Shown here: in pieces, positions 16,779 to 24,592 of the stretch
How positions within the stretch are numbered: the stretch's first letter is position 1
How the letters are laid out: every line of letters starts with the position of its first letter
Assembly (NCBI RefSeq): GCF_900105805.1
Contig: NZ_LT629788.1
Coordinates: 1,736,001-1,800,000, forward strand
Length of the DNA stretch: 64,000 nt
Direction of reading: 5' to 3'
From: Pseudomonas moraviensis
Lineage (GTDB): Bacteria > Pseudomonadota > Gammaproteobacteria > Pseudomonadales > Pseudomonadaceae
The notes under the pieces: model-generated
What the model saw: the letters and a program-made list of their open reading frames with translations, nothing else
The model's database searches: none
Told to the model about the DNA's origin: nothing
Translations under genes and position numbers: made by a program

Positions 16779-17459
16779 TTAAAAGAAGTCGCTCTGAATG
16801 AACCCGAAATCCATCAATTCCGCATCTTTGACCGGGTTGAAACCGTCCAGGGTATTTTTCGCCGTCAGCGGCACGGGAGGGCTGCGCAAGGCGTTGGCCT
16901 TGTCGTAACCGGGGCCGACGATGGCAAAGACAATGCCGTTCCAACCTTTGACAAAGTCGTCGTGCTTGTAGCGTTTGTGGCCGAGTACCGGGTCACCGAT
17001 GTAGACCCAATCCTTGTCCGAACGCTGCAGGACGACGAAGTGCTTGTAGCCGCGAATGTCCATCAGGACCACCACCGGAATGGTCACCGCTTCGAGTTTC
17101 TCGGGCGGGATCCGGTAGCCACGGGCGCGCATGCCGATGCTTTCTACGTAGCGCTTCATGTCGAGCATGGAGAAACCCTGGGTTCGCACCAGGTCCTGGT
17201 CAGCGTTGACCAGCATGCCTTTGATGATGTGCTCCTCATCGACGTCGAGCCAATAGGCCTGGCGCAGAACCGTTGCCAGTGCAGCAGCGCCGCAGCTGAA
17301 ATCGGTTTTCTGTTCGACGATGTCGGCAAACTTGCGCTCACGAATGCTTTGCACGTCCTTGTAGACCAGCACGCCACCCGGCAGGGCAGCCACGGGCATC
17401 TGGGCTGCCTGAGTCAGGCCGCACAGACAAAGCAGAGCGAAGAGGGCAGGAGTCCGCAT
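16779..17459 (-). CDS. fapD: FapD, C39-family cysteine protease of the Fap system
   Basis: This 226-residue periplasmic protease has a signal peptide (MRTPALFALLCLCGLTQAAQ) and a peptidase C39 fold. Cysteine is in DFSCGAAALATVL (C56), histidine in RGYKHFVVLQ (H140) and aspartate in VYIGDPVLG (D156). FapD is required for fibril formation and processes or controls FapF or subunits in the periplasm. I chose the ATG at 17459 because it starts the signal peptide; the open frame extends to 17543 through the terminator and the fapC 3' end. The ribosome site is weak. An intrinsic terminator precedes it, so it may be expressed below fapC. Confidence 0.94.
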   Translation of the reverse strand: MRTPALFALLCLCGLTQAAQMPVAALPGGVLVYKDVQSIRERKFADIVEQKTDFSCGAAALATVLRQAYWLDVDEEHIIKGMLVNADQDLVRTQGFSMLDMKRYVESIGMRARGYRIPPEKLEAVTIPVVVLMDIRGYKHFVVLQRSDKDWVYIGDPVLGHKRYKHDDFVKGWNGIVFAIVGPGYDKANALRSPPVPLTAKNTLDGFNPVKDAELMDFGFIQSDFF

Positions 17460-17486
17460 GATCGAATACGCCTTGTGGAACCGAGG

Positions 17487-17510
17487 AAAAAGCCCCGTTA
17501 CCGGGGCTTT
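17487..17510 (-). terminator. Intrinsic terminator inside the fap operon, between fapC and fapD
   Basis: On the minus strand the RNA reads AAAGCCCCG, loop GTAA, CGGGGCTTT, then more T residues: a perfect 9-bp stem and a T tract. It begins 15 bases after the fapC stop and ends 28 bases before the fapD start. It should let only part of the transcription continue into fapDEF. Confidence 0.88.
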
Positions 17511-17524
17511 CGTTTCGATCGCGA

Positions 17525-18514
17525 TTACATGCAGGCTTTGCAACCTGCGGCGATGGACAGCGAGTTGCTTTGTTGGTTGGCGACACCCGCCGAGACGTTA
17601 ACTCCACCGTTGCCAGAGAAGTTGTTCATCGAGTTGCTCATGTTGGCGTTGTTGACGACTGGGGTTTTCCAGCCATCTTTGGTCAGCACTTGTTGGGTGG
17701 TGACGCCAGCGAGGCCAAAGCTGCCCACGGCTTCGAACTTGGCTTTCTGATCATCGTTGCCGCCGTGGCCGCCGCCACGGTTACCCCAACCGCCATGGTT
17801 GTCGTCTTCGATGGTCGCGGTGCCTTTGGCTTTGAACACGCCAGCGGCTGCATAGGTACCGGTGAGGGTGTCGGTTTTGTAAGCCTGCACGCCTTTGTTT
17901 TCCACGACCAGGCCAGTCGAGGACTGGTTGGCAGAGGCAGCAGCCTGCGCTACGCGACCGCCGGAAACAGCGATGGCGAGGTTGTTTTTCTGTTGGTTGA
18001 AGTTGCCGGAGCTCACGTTGATGCCGATGTTACCGGAACCGTTGTTGCCGGCATTGTTGAGCGTGGCGTTGTTGAAGGTGGACGAGTTTTTCACGTAGTT
18101 GTTGTTGTTCACCTGAGTCGCGCTCGAGGCTGCAACAGCGTTGCCGAAGATGAAGCTTTCGTCAGCGGTGGCCAGCGCCGCAGCGTTGTCCTGCTGGTTA
18201 CCGTCGCCGGCAGCGACGTTGGCGCCCATATTGCCGTTGGAGCCATTGAGCGAGTCGCTGGCATTGGCGTTGTTCAGGGTGCCCTGGTTTTTCACCACGT
18301 TGCCGTCGCTGTTTTGCGCGTCGAGTACAGCGGCGCCGGCGCCTGCGGTGATCTGCAGCAGTTGTTCAAGATTTGGACCTTGTGGCTGGCCGTGACCATT
18401 GCCGTGCCCGTTACCATGACCGTTGTTGTCACCACGGCCGCCAGCCTGTGCTGCCATTGCCATCACTGCTGCGAGTGCGAAAACCAGTGGTTTGAGAGCC
18501 ATTGTAGGTTTCAT
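17525..18514 (-). CDS. fapC: FapC, major functional-amyloid subunit
   Basis: The 329-residue protein has a signal peptide (cleavage near residue 24) and a His/Gly-rich start (residues 26-42). Three imperfect Asn/Gln-rich repeats follow, at about 78-116, 146-182 and 287-322, recognisable by NVAAGDGNQQ, NVSSGNFNQQ and NVSAGVANQQ. Two linkers separate them; the second is long and contains a His/Gly/Asp patch (239-256). A CxxC motif (GCKACM) ends the protein. This is the known FapC architecture, in which the repeats form the stacked beta core of the fibre. GGAGAAACAACC precedes the ATG. A terminator directly after the stop suggests extra fapABC transcript. Confidence 0.97.
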   Translation of the reverse strand: MKPTMALKPLVFALAAVMAMAAQAGGRGDNNGHGNGHGNGHGQPQGPNLEQLLQITAGAGAAVLDAQNSDGNVVKNQGTLNNANASDSLNGSNGNMGANVAAGDGNQQDNAAALATADESFIFGNAVAASSATQVNNNNYVKNSSTFNNATLNNAGNNGSGNIGINVSSGNFNQQKNNLAIAVSGGRVAQAAASANQSSTGLVVENKGVQAYKTDTLTGTYAAAGVFKAKGTATIEDDNHGGWGNRGGGHGGNDDQKAKFEAVGSFGLAGVTTQQVLTKDGWKTPVVNNANMSNSMNNFSGNGGVNVSAGVANQQSNSLSIAAGCKACM

Positions 18515-18583
18515 GGTTGTTTCTCCGTCGTGCTTATTAGTTGGGTTAAGTGTTGTTACTTTTCCAATTGCACTGTGTTTGGG

Positions 18584-19156
18584 TCAGTCAGCGACCCGGA
18601 TGCTCAGGGTGTTAGCCATGCGGTTCCCCACCCCGGCACTCTGGTTCACCTGGATTACCCCGCGGCTGCCGGTGAAGGCCTGATCACTTGTCGTGACCTG
18701 GCGACTGCCGGGTGAGGTACCAGTTGCTCCTGAGCTCGGTAAAAACGCCACGTTCTGTTGCGAAAGGGCGCTGTCGTCAATGCTCTGCGGGCCGGCACTG
18801 ATGCTGACGCGCGTCACGTTGGCCATTTGATTGTTGGCACCGGCACCCTGGTTCACACCGAGGATGCCGTTGCCATTGCTGAAAGAGTTGCCGCCGATGT
18901 TGGCGCTGGCGTCGATGGCGCGGCTGGCGGGCGTGTCGATGTTCTGCCTGACGCTGGTGGTGGCGTGGGACTCGGTGCCGATGGCGATCGCTTTGGTGTT
19001 GGCTTGCTGCATCTGGTCACCGGCGGCCTGGTTGACGTTGAAGTTGCCGCGATACTGGGCACCGGAATTCTGGATATTCGCCTGGTTGACTGAAGCCGGA
19101 TCGGCCATGGCGCTGGTGCAGCCGAGCAGGGCGAGAAGCAGCAGGGTGCGATTCAT
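18584..19156 (-). CDS. fapB: FapB, minor amyloid subunit or nucleator
   Basis: This 190-residue secreted protein has a signal peptide (MNRTLLLLALLGCTSAMA) and three Asn/Gln-rich motifs (NFNVNQAAGDQMQQAN, GVNQGAGANNQMAN, VNQSAGVGNRMAN) resembling the FapC repeats. FapB is thought to nucleate FapC fibres, by analogy with CsgB of curli. Its ATG lies one base after the fapA stop (TGACATG), with GGAGG in the fapA 3' end, so translation is coupled. The shorter repeats and lack of the terminal CxxC distinguish it from FapC. Confidence 0.95.
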   Translation of the reverse strand: MNRTLLLLALLGCTSAMADPASVNQANIQNSGAQYRGNFNVNQAAGDQMQQANTKAIAIGTESHATTSVRQNIDTPASRAIDASANIGGNSFSNGNGILGVNQGAGANNQMANVTRVSISAGPQSIDDSALSQQNVAFLPSSGATGTSPGSRQVTTSDQAFTGSRGVIQVNQSAGVGNRMANTLSIRVAD

Positions 19157-19157
19157 G

Positions 19158-19607
19158 TCATTGGCCTCCGGCCATGCGAGTCAGAGGCGCCAGCCCGGTG
19201 CTCATCGCCCGATTGACGGTGTTGGAGATCGACGCGCCAGAACCGCCGCCGCTACCGGCACGCATGCCGGGCAGGCCGTTCTGATTGGTCAGGGTGTTCA
19301 TGCCGGGCAGGTTGGAGGTGGGCGTGGTCATGTTGCCGCGAATCGACGAACCGCTGGCGACGCTGGCAAAATCGCCGTCGCTGAGTTCGGTGCTGCTGAG
19401 GGTCTGGTTGATCCGCGCCGAAGGGTTGGCGTTGACCGTGGTCGGATAGGGGTCTCTGCCACCATTGCGGCCGATCGGGATGGGCTGAACGTCGCGGTTG
19501 AGAACGATCACGCCATTGCCTTCGGCCTGGGCGCTGACGCTGATCAATGCGCTAGCGGCTGATCCGATCAGCAGGAGGCAGGTCAGGCTTTTATTGAAAT
19601 TCCCCAC
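19158..19607 (-). CDS. fapA: FapA, periplasmic Fap biogenesis protein
   Basis: The 149-residue protein opens the fap operon. It starts with GTG, supported by GAAGGAATTGCAGCC upstream, and carries a signal peptide (FNKSLTCLLLIGSAASALIS) followed by a disordered, Asn/Gly/Ser-rich sequence without cysteine. FapA is reported to keep FapC soluble or to regulate subunit delivery in the periplasm. It overlaps nothing and is followed by fapB after one base. The -24/-12 sigma-54-type element lies 52-69 bases upstream of its start. Confidence 0.9.
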   Translation of the reverse strand: MGNFNKSLTCLLLIGSAASALISVSAQAEGNGVIVLNRDVQPIPIGRNGGRDPYPTTVNANPSARINQTLSSTELSDGDFASVASGSSIRGNMTTPTSNLPGMNTLTNQNGLPGMRAGSGGGSGASISNTVNRAMSTGLAPLTRMAGGQ

Positions 19608-19659
19608 GGCTGCAATTCCTTCTTCAGTGGGCTGGGTGATTCAGCGTTGTGAAGGAGAG

Positions 19660-19676
19660 AGCGAAAGCTGTGCCGG
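19660..19676 (-). promoter_or_regulatory. Candidate sigma-54 (-24/-12) promoter of the fap operon
   Basis: The minus strand reads CCGGCACAGCTTTCGCT. Against the consensus TGGCAC-N5-TTGCW it keeps the invariant GG and GC dinucleotides exactly ten bases apart, with one change in each hexamer region (CGGCAC, TCGCT). It ends about 50 bases upstream of the fapA GTG. With a GAFTGA-type activator gene at the other end of the operon this is a coherent regulatory pair; the assignment is by eye. Confidence 0.65.
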
Positions 19677-19775
19677 ATTTGAATTGTCTTGTTTTTTCAA
19701 TGGCTTGGGGGATATGAGCGGATGGCTCTGGTCGCTACTGTTTCACCGGTGATACACGCCGAGGATCGCTTGAGT

Positions 19776-19785
19776 GCCAATTGGC
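19776..19785. promoter_or_regulatory. Palindrome GCCAATTGGC, possible activator site
   Basis: A perfect 10-bp palindrome lies about 100 bases upstream of the -24/-12 element, a usual distance for an enhancer of a sigma-54 activator. Only one copy is seen, so the assignment is weak. Confidence 0.3.
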
Positions 19786-19938
19786 GTTGCAAAGCTCTGG
19801 ATCAAGGGTTTGCGCCGATGTGTTTCAGCGGCGTAACAGGTGAGGTGACGCAGTGATGAACAGCGTTTGGACGGGGGCTTTGCGCGCTCGGGACTGTTTC
19901 AAAAACGGACAGATTGCGCGAATTGCCTGCTTGCTGGC

Positions 19939-20463
19939 TTATTCGGCCAGCAAACGCTCGACCGCCGCAAAGGCTTGCGTCTGGCGTTCGGCCCAATGGC
20001 CTTCGATCACTTGCATCGGCTGTTGATGCTGGATCAGCCACGCGCGAGTGGCTTCGTAGAACGCCATGCGATCTTCAAGAGCCGGTTGGCAGCGCTGGCC
20101 GTCTTCGGCCCAGTCGACCTGTTGCGGCGACAGCAGCAGGTGCAGATCGTAATGGCGGGCGAGCAACTCGGTTTCCAGCCAGTCCGGGCAGTCACCAAAC
20201 AGAGTCTGGCTCCAGAGGATGTTGCTCAGAAGATTTGTGTCGAGGATCAGCAACGCGGGTTGTCTGGCCCGCGCCTGATCTTCCCGGTGCAACTGACCCC
20301 GAGCGATGGCGGGGATGTCGGCCAGGCAGGTGTCCCGGGGGTTTTCTTCAATAAAGCGGCGCACATATTCGTCAACGCGCACGCCGCCGAAACGCTGCTC
20401 CAATCCTGCCGCCAGCCAGCTCTTGCCGGTGGATTCCGGGCCGGTGAGTACCACGACTTTCAT
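19939..20463 (-). CDS. NadR-type nicotinamide riboside kinase-like P-loop protein
   Basis: This 174-residue protein has a P-loop GPESTGKSWLA (8-18) and the RVDEYVRRFIEE and ILDTNLLS segments found in the ribosylnicotinamide kinase domain of NadR. It lacks the DNA-binding and adenylyltransferase domains of enterobacterial NadR. It should phosphorylate nicotinamide riboside to NMN in the cytoplasm. ATG 20463 overlaps the pnuC stop (ATGA), so transporter and kinase are coupled, which strongly supports vitamin salvage. The open frame extends upstream to 20490 inside pnuC and was rejected as a start. A thiamine kinase role paired with a PnuT-like transporter is less likely. Confidence 0.85.
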   Translation of the reverse strand: MKVVVLTGPESTGKSWLAAGLEQRFGGVRVDEYVRRFIEENPRDTCLADIPAIARGQLHREDQARARQPALLILDTNLLSNILWSQTLFGDCPDWLETELLARHYDLHLLLSPQQVDWAEDGQRCQPALEDRMAFYEATRAWLIQHQQPMQVIEGHWAERQTQAFAAVERLLAE

Positions 20464-21023
20464 GTGCGCAACGCCGGATCGGCGCGCCATTCCCGCCAGC
20501 CTTGCACGGCGAGCAGGGTAAACAGCGCATAGAGCGCGGCAGTCAGGTACAGGCCTTTATAGATGAACAGGCCAACAAAGATGACATCGAGGACAAACCA
20601 CAGCGCCCAGCATTGCAGGCGTTTTTGCGCCATCCATAGTTGCGCGACCAGACTGAACCCGGTGAGCGCGGCATCGAGCCACGGTTGTGCAGCATCGGTC
20701 CAGTGCGCCATCGCCGCGCCCAGCAACAGGCTGCCGATTGCGCCGATACCGAGACCGAGCAGAATCGAGCGAGTGTCGAGGCGGCTGACTTCGCGTCCGT
20801 CGTGCATCGTCCCGGCGCGGGTCCATTGCCACCAGCCGTAGACTTGCAACGCGGCGTAGATCACTTGCAGCAACATGTCCGAATACAGCTTCACCTCAAA
20901 GAAGATCCAGCTGTAGAGCAACACCATGACCAGCCCGATCGGCCAGCACCACGGATTCTGTTTGACCGTCAGCCACACGGCGATGACACCGAGGGCAGCG
21001 GCGAACAGTTCAAGCCCGGACAT
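20460..21023 (-). CDS. pnuC: PnuC-family nicotinamide riboside transporter
   Basis: This 187-residue membrane protein has about seven helices and the PnuC sequence NPWCWPIGLVMVLLYSWIFF, followed by LYSDMLLQVIYAALQVYGWW, which form the substrate channel in this family. It facilitates uptake of nicotinamide riboside, trapped by phosphorylation by the overlapping NadR-type kinase. I chose ATG 21023 with AAGGATCACTC upstream; the frame stays open to 21068. No TPP or other riboswitch fold was recognised upstream, which argues for an NAD-precursor substrate rather than thiamine (PnuT). Confidence 0.9.
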   Translation of the reverse strand: MSGLELFAAALGVIAVWLTVKQNPWCWPIGLVMVLLYSWIFFEVKLYSDMLLQVIYAALQVYGWWQWTRAGTMHDGREVSRLDTRSILLGLGIGAIGSLLLGAAMAHWTDAAQPWLDAALTGFSLVAQLWMAQKRLQCWALWFVLDVIFVGLFIYKGLYLTAALYALFTLLAVQGWREWRADPALRT

Positions 21024-21083
21024 GAGTGATCCTTGGGGAATGAAAGAAGGGGGCGGATTGTACTGCATTAGTCAGATCAAAAG

Positions 21084-21258
21084 CCCCTCACCCTAGCCCT
21101 CTCCCGGAGGGAGGGGACTGATTGGGGGATGCTTTTGAGCTGCGCCGGTTTGAACGATCTTCGTTGAATCCATAATCGACTCGATTGTTCAGGTCGATGT
21201 ATGACGCCAGACACCTCGGTCGGCTCCCTCTCCTCGGGGAGAGGGCTGGGGTGAGGGG
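21084..21258. repeat. CCCTCACCC long inverted-repeat element, copy 3
   Basis: Left end CCCCTCACCCTAGCCCTCTC and right end GAGGGCTGGGGTGAGGGG enclose a longer interior (about 130 bases) unlike the other copies except for the terminal blocks. It lies between pnuC and the chemoreceptor gene, both leftward. Confidence 0.72.
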
Positions 21259-21279
21259 TGGGCTCACCGCGGTGATGGG

Positions 21280-22914
21280 TCAGACCCGGAACTGGCGCAG
21301 CAACCCGTTGAGCTGTTCGCTCAGTTGCCCAAGGCGCAAGCTTGCCGCGCTCGACTGCTCAGCCGCCAACGCGGTGCTATGCGAAAGCCCGGCCGCCTGG
21401 GTGACGTTCTGGTTGATGTCCTCAACCACATGGGCCTGTTGCAACGTGGCGCTGGCGATCGAGGCATTCAGTCCGTTCAGATTGCGCAAAGCCTGGCCAA
21501 TTGCATTGAGGCTGGCCCCGGCCAGTCCTGCCTGTTCAATGGTCAGTTGCGATGCCTTGCTGCTGTCGCCAATCACCTTCACCGCAGCCTCCGAGTGGTT
21601 CTGCAGGCGCTCGATCATCGACTGAATTTCCGCCGTCGACTTCTGCGTACGCTGGGCCAGCAAGCGCACCTCATCGGCCACCACGGCAAACCCGCGACCT
21701 TGCTCACCCGCACGCGCCGCTTCAATTGCCGCGTTGAGTGCCAAGAGGTTGGTCTGCTCGGCAATCGAGCGAATCACTTCCAGTACGCTGCCAATCTGTG
21801 TGCTCTCGGCCGCCAGCGTGCGGATCACTTCCACCGCCTGATCGATCGTGCCCGAGAGCTTGTCGATCTGTTGCAGGCTGCCATCAATGTTGATCTGGCC
21901 CTGTTGTGCCTGCGCTTCGGCATCGCGCATTTCTGCAGCGGCGTGTTCGGCGTTTTTCGCCACGTCCTGCACGCCGTAGGTGACTTCATTGATCGCCGTC
22001 GCCACCAGCTCCATCTGCTGCGATTGCTGCTGACTGCGCTGCTGTGCCTGCGAGGCATCGTTGCCCAGTTCACTGGAAGACTGGCCCAGAGCGCTGGCCG
22101 ACACCTGCAAGTCACCAATCACCCGGCGCAACTTGGCCGTGAAGGCATTGAAGTGATGGGCCAGCTCGGTGACCTCATCCTTGCCATGGGTATCGAGGCT
22201 GCGCGTCAGGTCGCTTTCGCCACTGGCAATGTTGGCCATGGCGTTCACGGTTTCCTGCAACGGACGGACGATGCTGCGGGCGATCAGTATCACCAGCAGC
22301 GCCATGATCAGCGCAATTGCCAGACCGATCACTGAAGCCTTGATCATCTGCTCCTGGAATTCGGCCTGGACATCGTCGACGTACACACCGGAGCCGATCA
22401 CCCAGCCCCAGGGTTCGAACAGCTTCACGTACGAAGTCTTCGCCACCGGGTCAGTCGCGCCCGGCTTCGGCCAGCGGTAATTGACCATGCCCGCGCCTTT
22501 GGCCTTGGCGATGGCAACCATTTCGTTGAACACCGCAAAGCCGTCCGGGTCGCGGATCGCCGAGAGGTTCTGGCCTTCGAGTTTGGGGTTGGTCGGGTGC
22601 ATGACCATCACAGGCGTGAGGTCGTTGATCCAGAAGTAATCGTTCTGGTCATAGCGCAAACCACGGATCGCGGTCAGCGCCTGCTTTTGCGCCGCGTCCC
22701 TGGTCAGGGTGCCGGCGGTCTCCAGCCCTTGGTAATACGTGAGCAGGCCGCTGGCGGTCTGCACCACATGCTGGGTTTTCTGCGCCTTGGCGTGGTAGAG
22801 GTCGTCGTGGATCTGCTTGAGCATCAGCACACCCAAGGTCAGCAACATGACCACCGCCACAATCAAGATGAGCCACAAGCGTCGGCTGATCGACACACTG
22901 CGCAAGCTGTTCAT
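21280..22914 (-). CDS. Methyl-accepting chemotaxis protein with sCache_2 sensor
   Basis: This is a 544-residue chemoreceptor. Residues 10-32 form TM1. A periplasmic single-Cache domain follows, with the typical sequence YDQNDYFWINDLTPVMVMHP and WPKPGATDPVAKTSYVKLF, then WGWVIGSGVYVDD before TM2 (about 190-212). A HAMP domain and the signalling hairpin (EQTNLLALNAAIEAARAGEQ) complete it. sCache_2 receptors often bind short carboxylates, but the ligand cannot be read here. ATG 22914 has GGAGTGACAGCGTT upstream. No C-terminal pentapeptide for CheR tethering is seen. It is transcribed alone and divergently from uppP. Confidence 0.93.
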   Translation of the reverse strand: MNSLRSVSISRRLWLILIVAVVMLLTLGVLMLKQIHDDLYHAKAQKTQHVVQTASGLLTYYQGLETAGTLTRDAAQKQALTAIRGLRYDQNDYFWINDLTPVMVMHPTNPKLEGQNLSAIRDPDGFAVFNEMVAIAKAKGAGMVNYRWPKPGATDPVAKTSYVKLFEPWGWVIGSGVYVDDVQAEFQEQMIKASVIGLAIALIMALLVILIARSIVRPLQETVNAMANIASGESDLTRSLDTHGKDEVTELAHHFNAFTAKLRRVIGDLQVSASALGQSSSELGNDASQAQQRSQQQSQQMELVATAINEVTYGVQDVAKNAEHAAAEMRDAEAQAQQGQINIDGSLQQIDKLSGTIDQAVEVIRTLAAESTQIGSVLEVIRSIAEQTNLLALNAAIEAARAGEQGRGFAVVADEVRLLAQRTQKSTAEIQSMIERLQNHSEAAVKVIGDSSKASQLTIEQAGLAGASLNAIGQALRNLNGLNASIASATLQQAHVVEDINQNVTQAAGLSHSTALAAEQSSAASLRLGQLSEQLNGLLRQFRV

Positions 22915-23219
22915 AACGCTGTCACTCCGGATTCTTGTTCTTGTAATAAACGATCGCCAGCATCCAGCCACAGCTGAGTGCTCGGGACTGCGCCAGGCAA
23001 GCCAGCCAACGCGCAGAGCGCTATTGAGGCTTGTCTGTTAGGATTTCGGCCCCGCGCGCGAAAACCTGAATCCGGTTTTGAAATTTCACGGAATTTTTAC
23101 CGTTTCGTGTGGATCCTGTGCGCGCGGAATCGGTAAAGCTTTTACCGGCTACGCTGAACGCAGTGAACGCTAAAAATACTATCGGGGCATGCCGTCGCGC
23201 ATCGCTCTCTGGGGGATTG

Positions 23220-24050
23220 ATGGATCTTTGGACTGCCTTGCAGGCACTGATACTAGGAGTTGTAGAAGGGCTGACGGAGTTTTTGCCCATTTCGAGTACC
23301 GGACACCAGATCATCGTCGCCGACTTGCTGAACTTCGGCGGCGAGCGGGCCATGGCGTTCAACATCATTATTCAGCTCGGCGCGATCCTCGCGGTGGTCT
23401 GGGAGTTTCGCCGCAAGATTCTCGACGTGGTGATCGGCCTGCCAACCCAGCCGAGCGCACGGCGTTTTACCGTCAACCTGCTGATCGCGTTTTTGCCGGC
23501 GGTGGTGTTGGGGGTGATCTTTGCCGACCTGATCCACGAATACCTGTTCAACCCGATTACCGTGGCTGCTGCGCTGGTGATCGGCGGGATCGTCATGCTG
23601 TGGGCCGAACAGCGCCAGCATGAAGTGCACGCTGAAACCGTCGACGAGATCCGCTGGACCGATGCCCTGAAAATCGGTTTCGCACAGTGCCTGGCAATGA
23701 TTCCCGGCACCTCGCGCTCCGGCTCGACAATCATTGGTGGCTTGCTGTTCGGCCTGTCGCGCAAGACCGCCACGGAATTTTCGTTCTTCCTCGCCATGCC
23801 CACCATGGTCGGTGCGGCGGTGTACTCGGGCTATAAATACCGCGATCTGTTTGTGCCGGCGGATTTCCCGGTGTTCGCGATTGGTTTCGTCACGGCGTTC
23901 ATCTTCGCCATGATCGCCGTGCGCGGTTTGCTCAAGTTCATCGGCAGCCACAGCTATGCGGCGTTCGCCTGGTACCGGATTGCGTTCGGCCTGTTCATTC
24001 TGGCGACCTGGCAGTTCGGCTGGGTGGACTGGTCGGCGGCCAAGCCATGA
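23220..24050 (+). CDS. uppP: Undecaprenyl-diphosphatase UppP (BacA)
   Basis: The 276-residue integral membrane enzyme hydrolyses undecaprenyl diphosphate to recycle the lipid carrier of cell-wall synthesis. Family motifs are intact: EGLTEFLPISSTGHQ near the start (17-31) and PGTSRSGSTIIGGLLFG in the second half, which supply the catalytic glutamates, serines and arginine. The ATG at 23220 follows a GGGGGA stretch; the open frame begins at 23109 but the protein starts MDLWTALQA as in the family. It overlaps the next gene by four bases. High-level UppP is known to confer bacitracin tolerance. Confidence 0.95.
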   Translation: MDLWTALQALILGVVEGLTEFLPISSTGHQIIVADLLNFGGERAMAFNIIIQLGAILAVVWEFRRKILDVVIGLPTQPSARRFTVNLLIAFLPAVVLGVIFADLIHEYLFNPITVAAALVIGGIVMLWAEQRQHEVHAETVDEIRWTDALKIGFAQCLAMIPGTSRSGSTIIGGLLFGLSRKTATEFSFFLAMPTMVGAAVYSGYKYRDLFVPADFPVFAIGFVTAFIFAMIAVRGLLKFIGSHSYAAFAWYRIAFGLFILATWQFGWVDWSAAKP

Positions 24051-24475
24051 ACGATTCGCGCGCGCACCGCCCGCAAGGACGGCCTTCGGGCGGGCGCCTT
24101 CAGCATGTGAAGTTGAAGCTGGTGGTGCTGCTGATCGTCTGCGCGCTGCCGCTGTTCGGCTCGCTGTCGATGTGGCTGAGCGGCATCTCGCGGCTGCCGT
24201 TGGCGGCGTACGGGATTGTCAGTGTGCTCGCGTTCTTTCTGTACTGGGCCGACAAGCGCAAGGCCCGCGCCGATGCCTGGCGCACGCCGGAAAACATCCT
24301 GCATGCGGTGGAGCTGGCGGGCGGCTGGCCGGGTGCATTGATCGCGCAGCAGGTATTCCGGCACAAGACGCGCAAAGTGTCGTTCCAGATTCTGTTCTGG
24401 GTGATCGTGCTGCTGCACCAGGTGTTCTGGATTGACCAGATTTTTCTGGGTTCCAACCTGTTGTCTTTGATCTAA
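24047..24475 (+). CDS. DUF1294 small membrane protein
   Basis: The 142-residue protein has a basic N-terminus, two hydrophobic helices (about 22-43 and 48-66) and the DUF1294 signature WADKRKARADAWRTPENIL, followed by ELAGGWPGALIAQQVFRHKT and K-x-x-F. A third helix precedes a short C-terminus. DUF1294 domains occur alone or fused to cold-shock domains; function is unknown. Its start overlaps the uppP stop (ATGA), suggesting coupled expression and a possible envelope role, which is inference. Confidence 0.85.
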   Translation: MNDSRAHRPQGRPSGGRLQHVKLKLVVLLIVCALPLFGSLSMWLSGISRLPLAAYGIVSVLAFFLYWADKRKARADAWRTPENILHAVELAGGWPGALIAQQVFRHKTRKVSFQILFWVIVLLHQVFWIDQIFLGSNLLSLI

Positions 24476-24491
24476 AGAACACACTTACCCC

Positions 24492-24581
24492 TGTAGGAGT
24501 GAGCCTGCTCGCGATAGCGTCTTTTCAATCAACAAGGATGTCGACTGATACACCGCTATCGCGAGCAGGCTCACTCCTACA
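24492..24581. repeat. REPIN, GTAGGAGTGAGCC type
   Basis: Inverted arms TGTAGGAGTGAGCCTGCTCG and CGAGCAGGCTCACTCCTACA extend through GCGATAGCG/CGCTATCGC around a short spacer, between the convergent DUF1294 and MmcQ genes. Confidence 0.9.
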
Positions 24582-24592
24582 TGAGACCGGGA

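Larger units (their letters stand above)
19608..19938. other. fap upstream region
   Basis: This 331-base gap separates fapA from the NadR-like gene, both leftward. It contains a -24/-12 element (19660-19676) and a 10-bp palindrome (19776-19785). No ORF in it looks coding. It is the expected size for a sigma-54 promoter with upstream activator sites. Confidence 0.6.

Noticed and set aside
21024..21083. Possible riboswitch before pnuC
   Set aside because: The short leader shows no recognisable TPP or NAD-type consensus structure; a repeat element begins immediately upstream.
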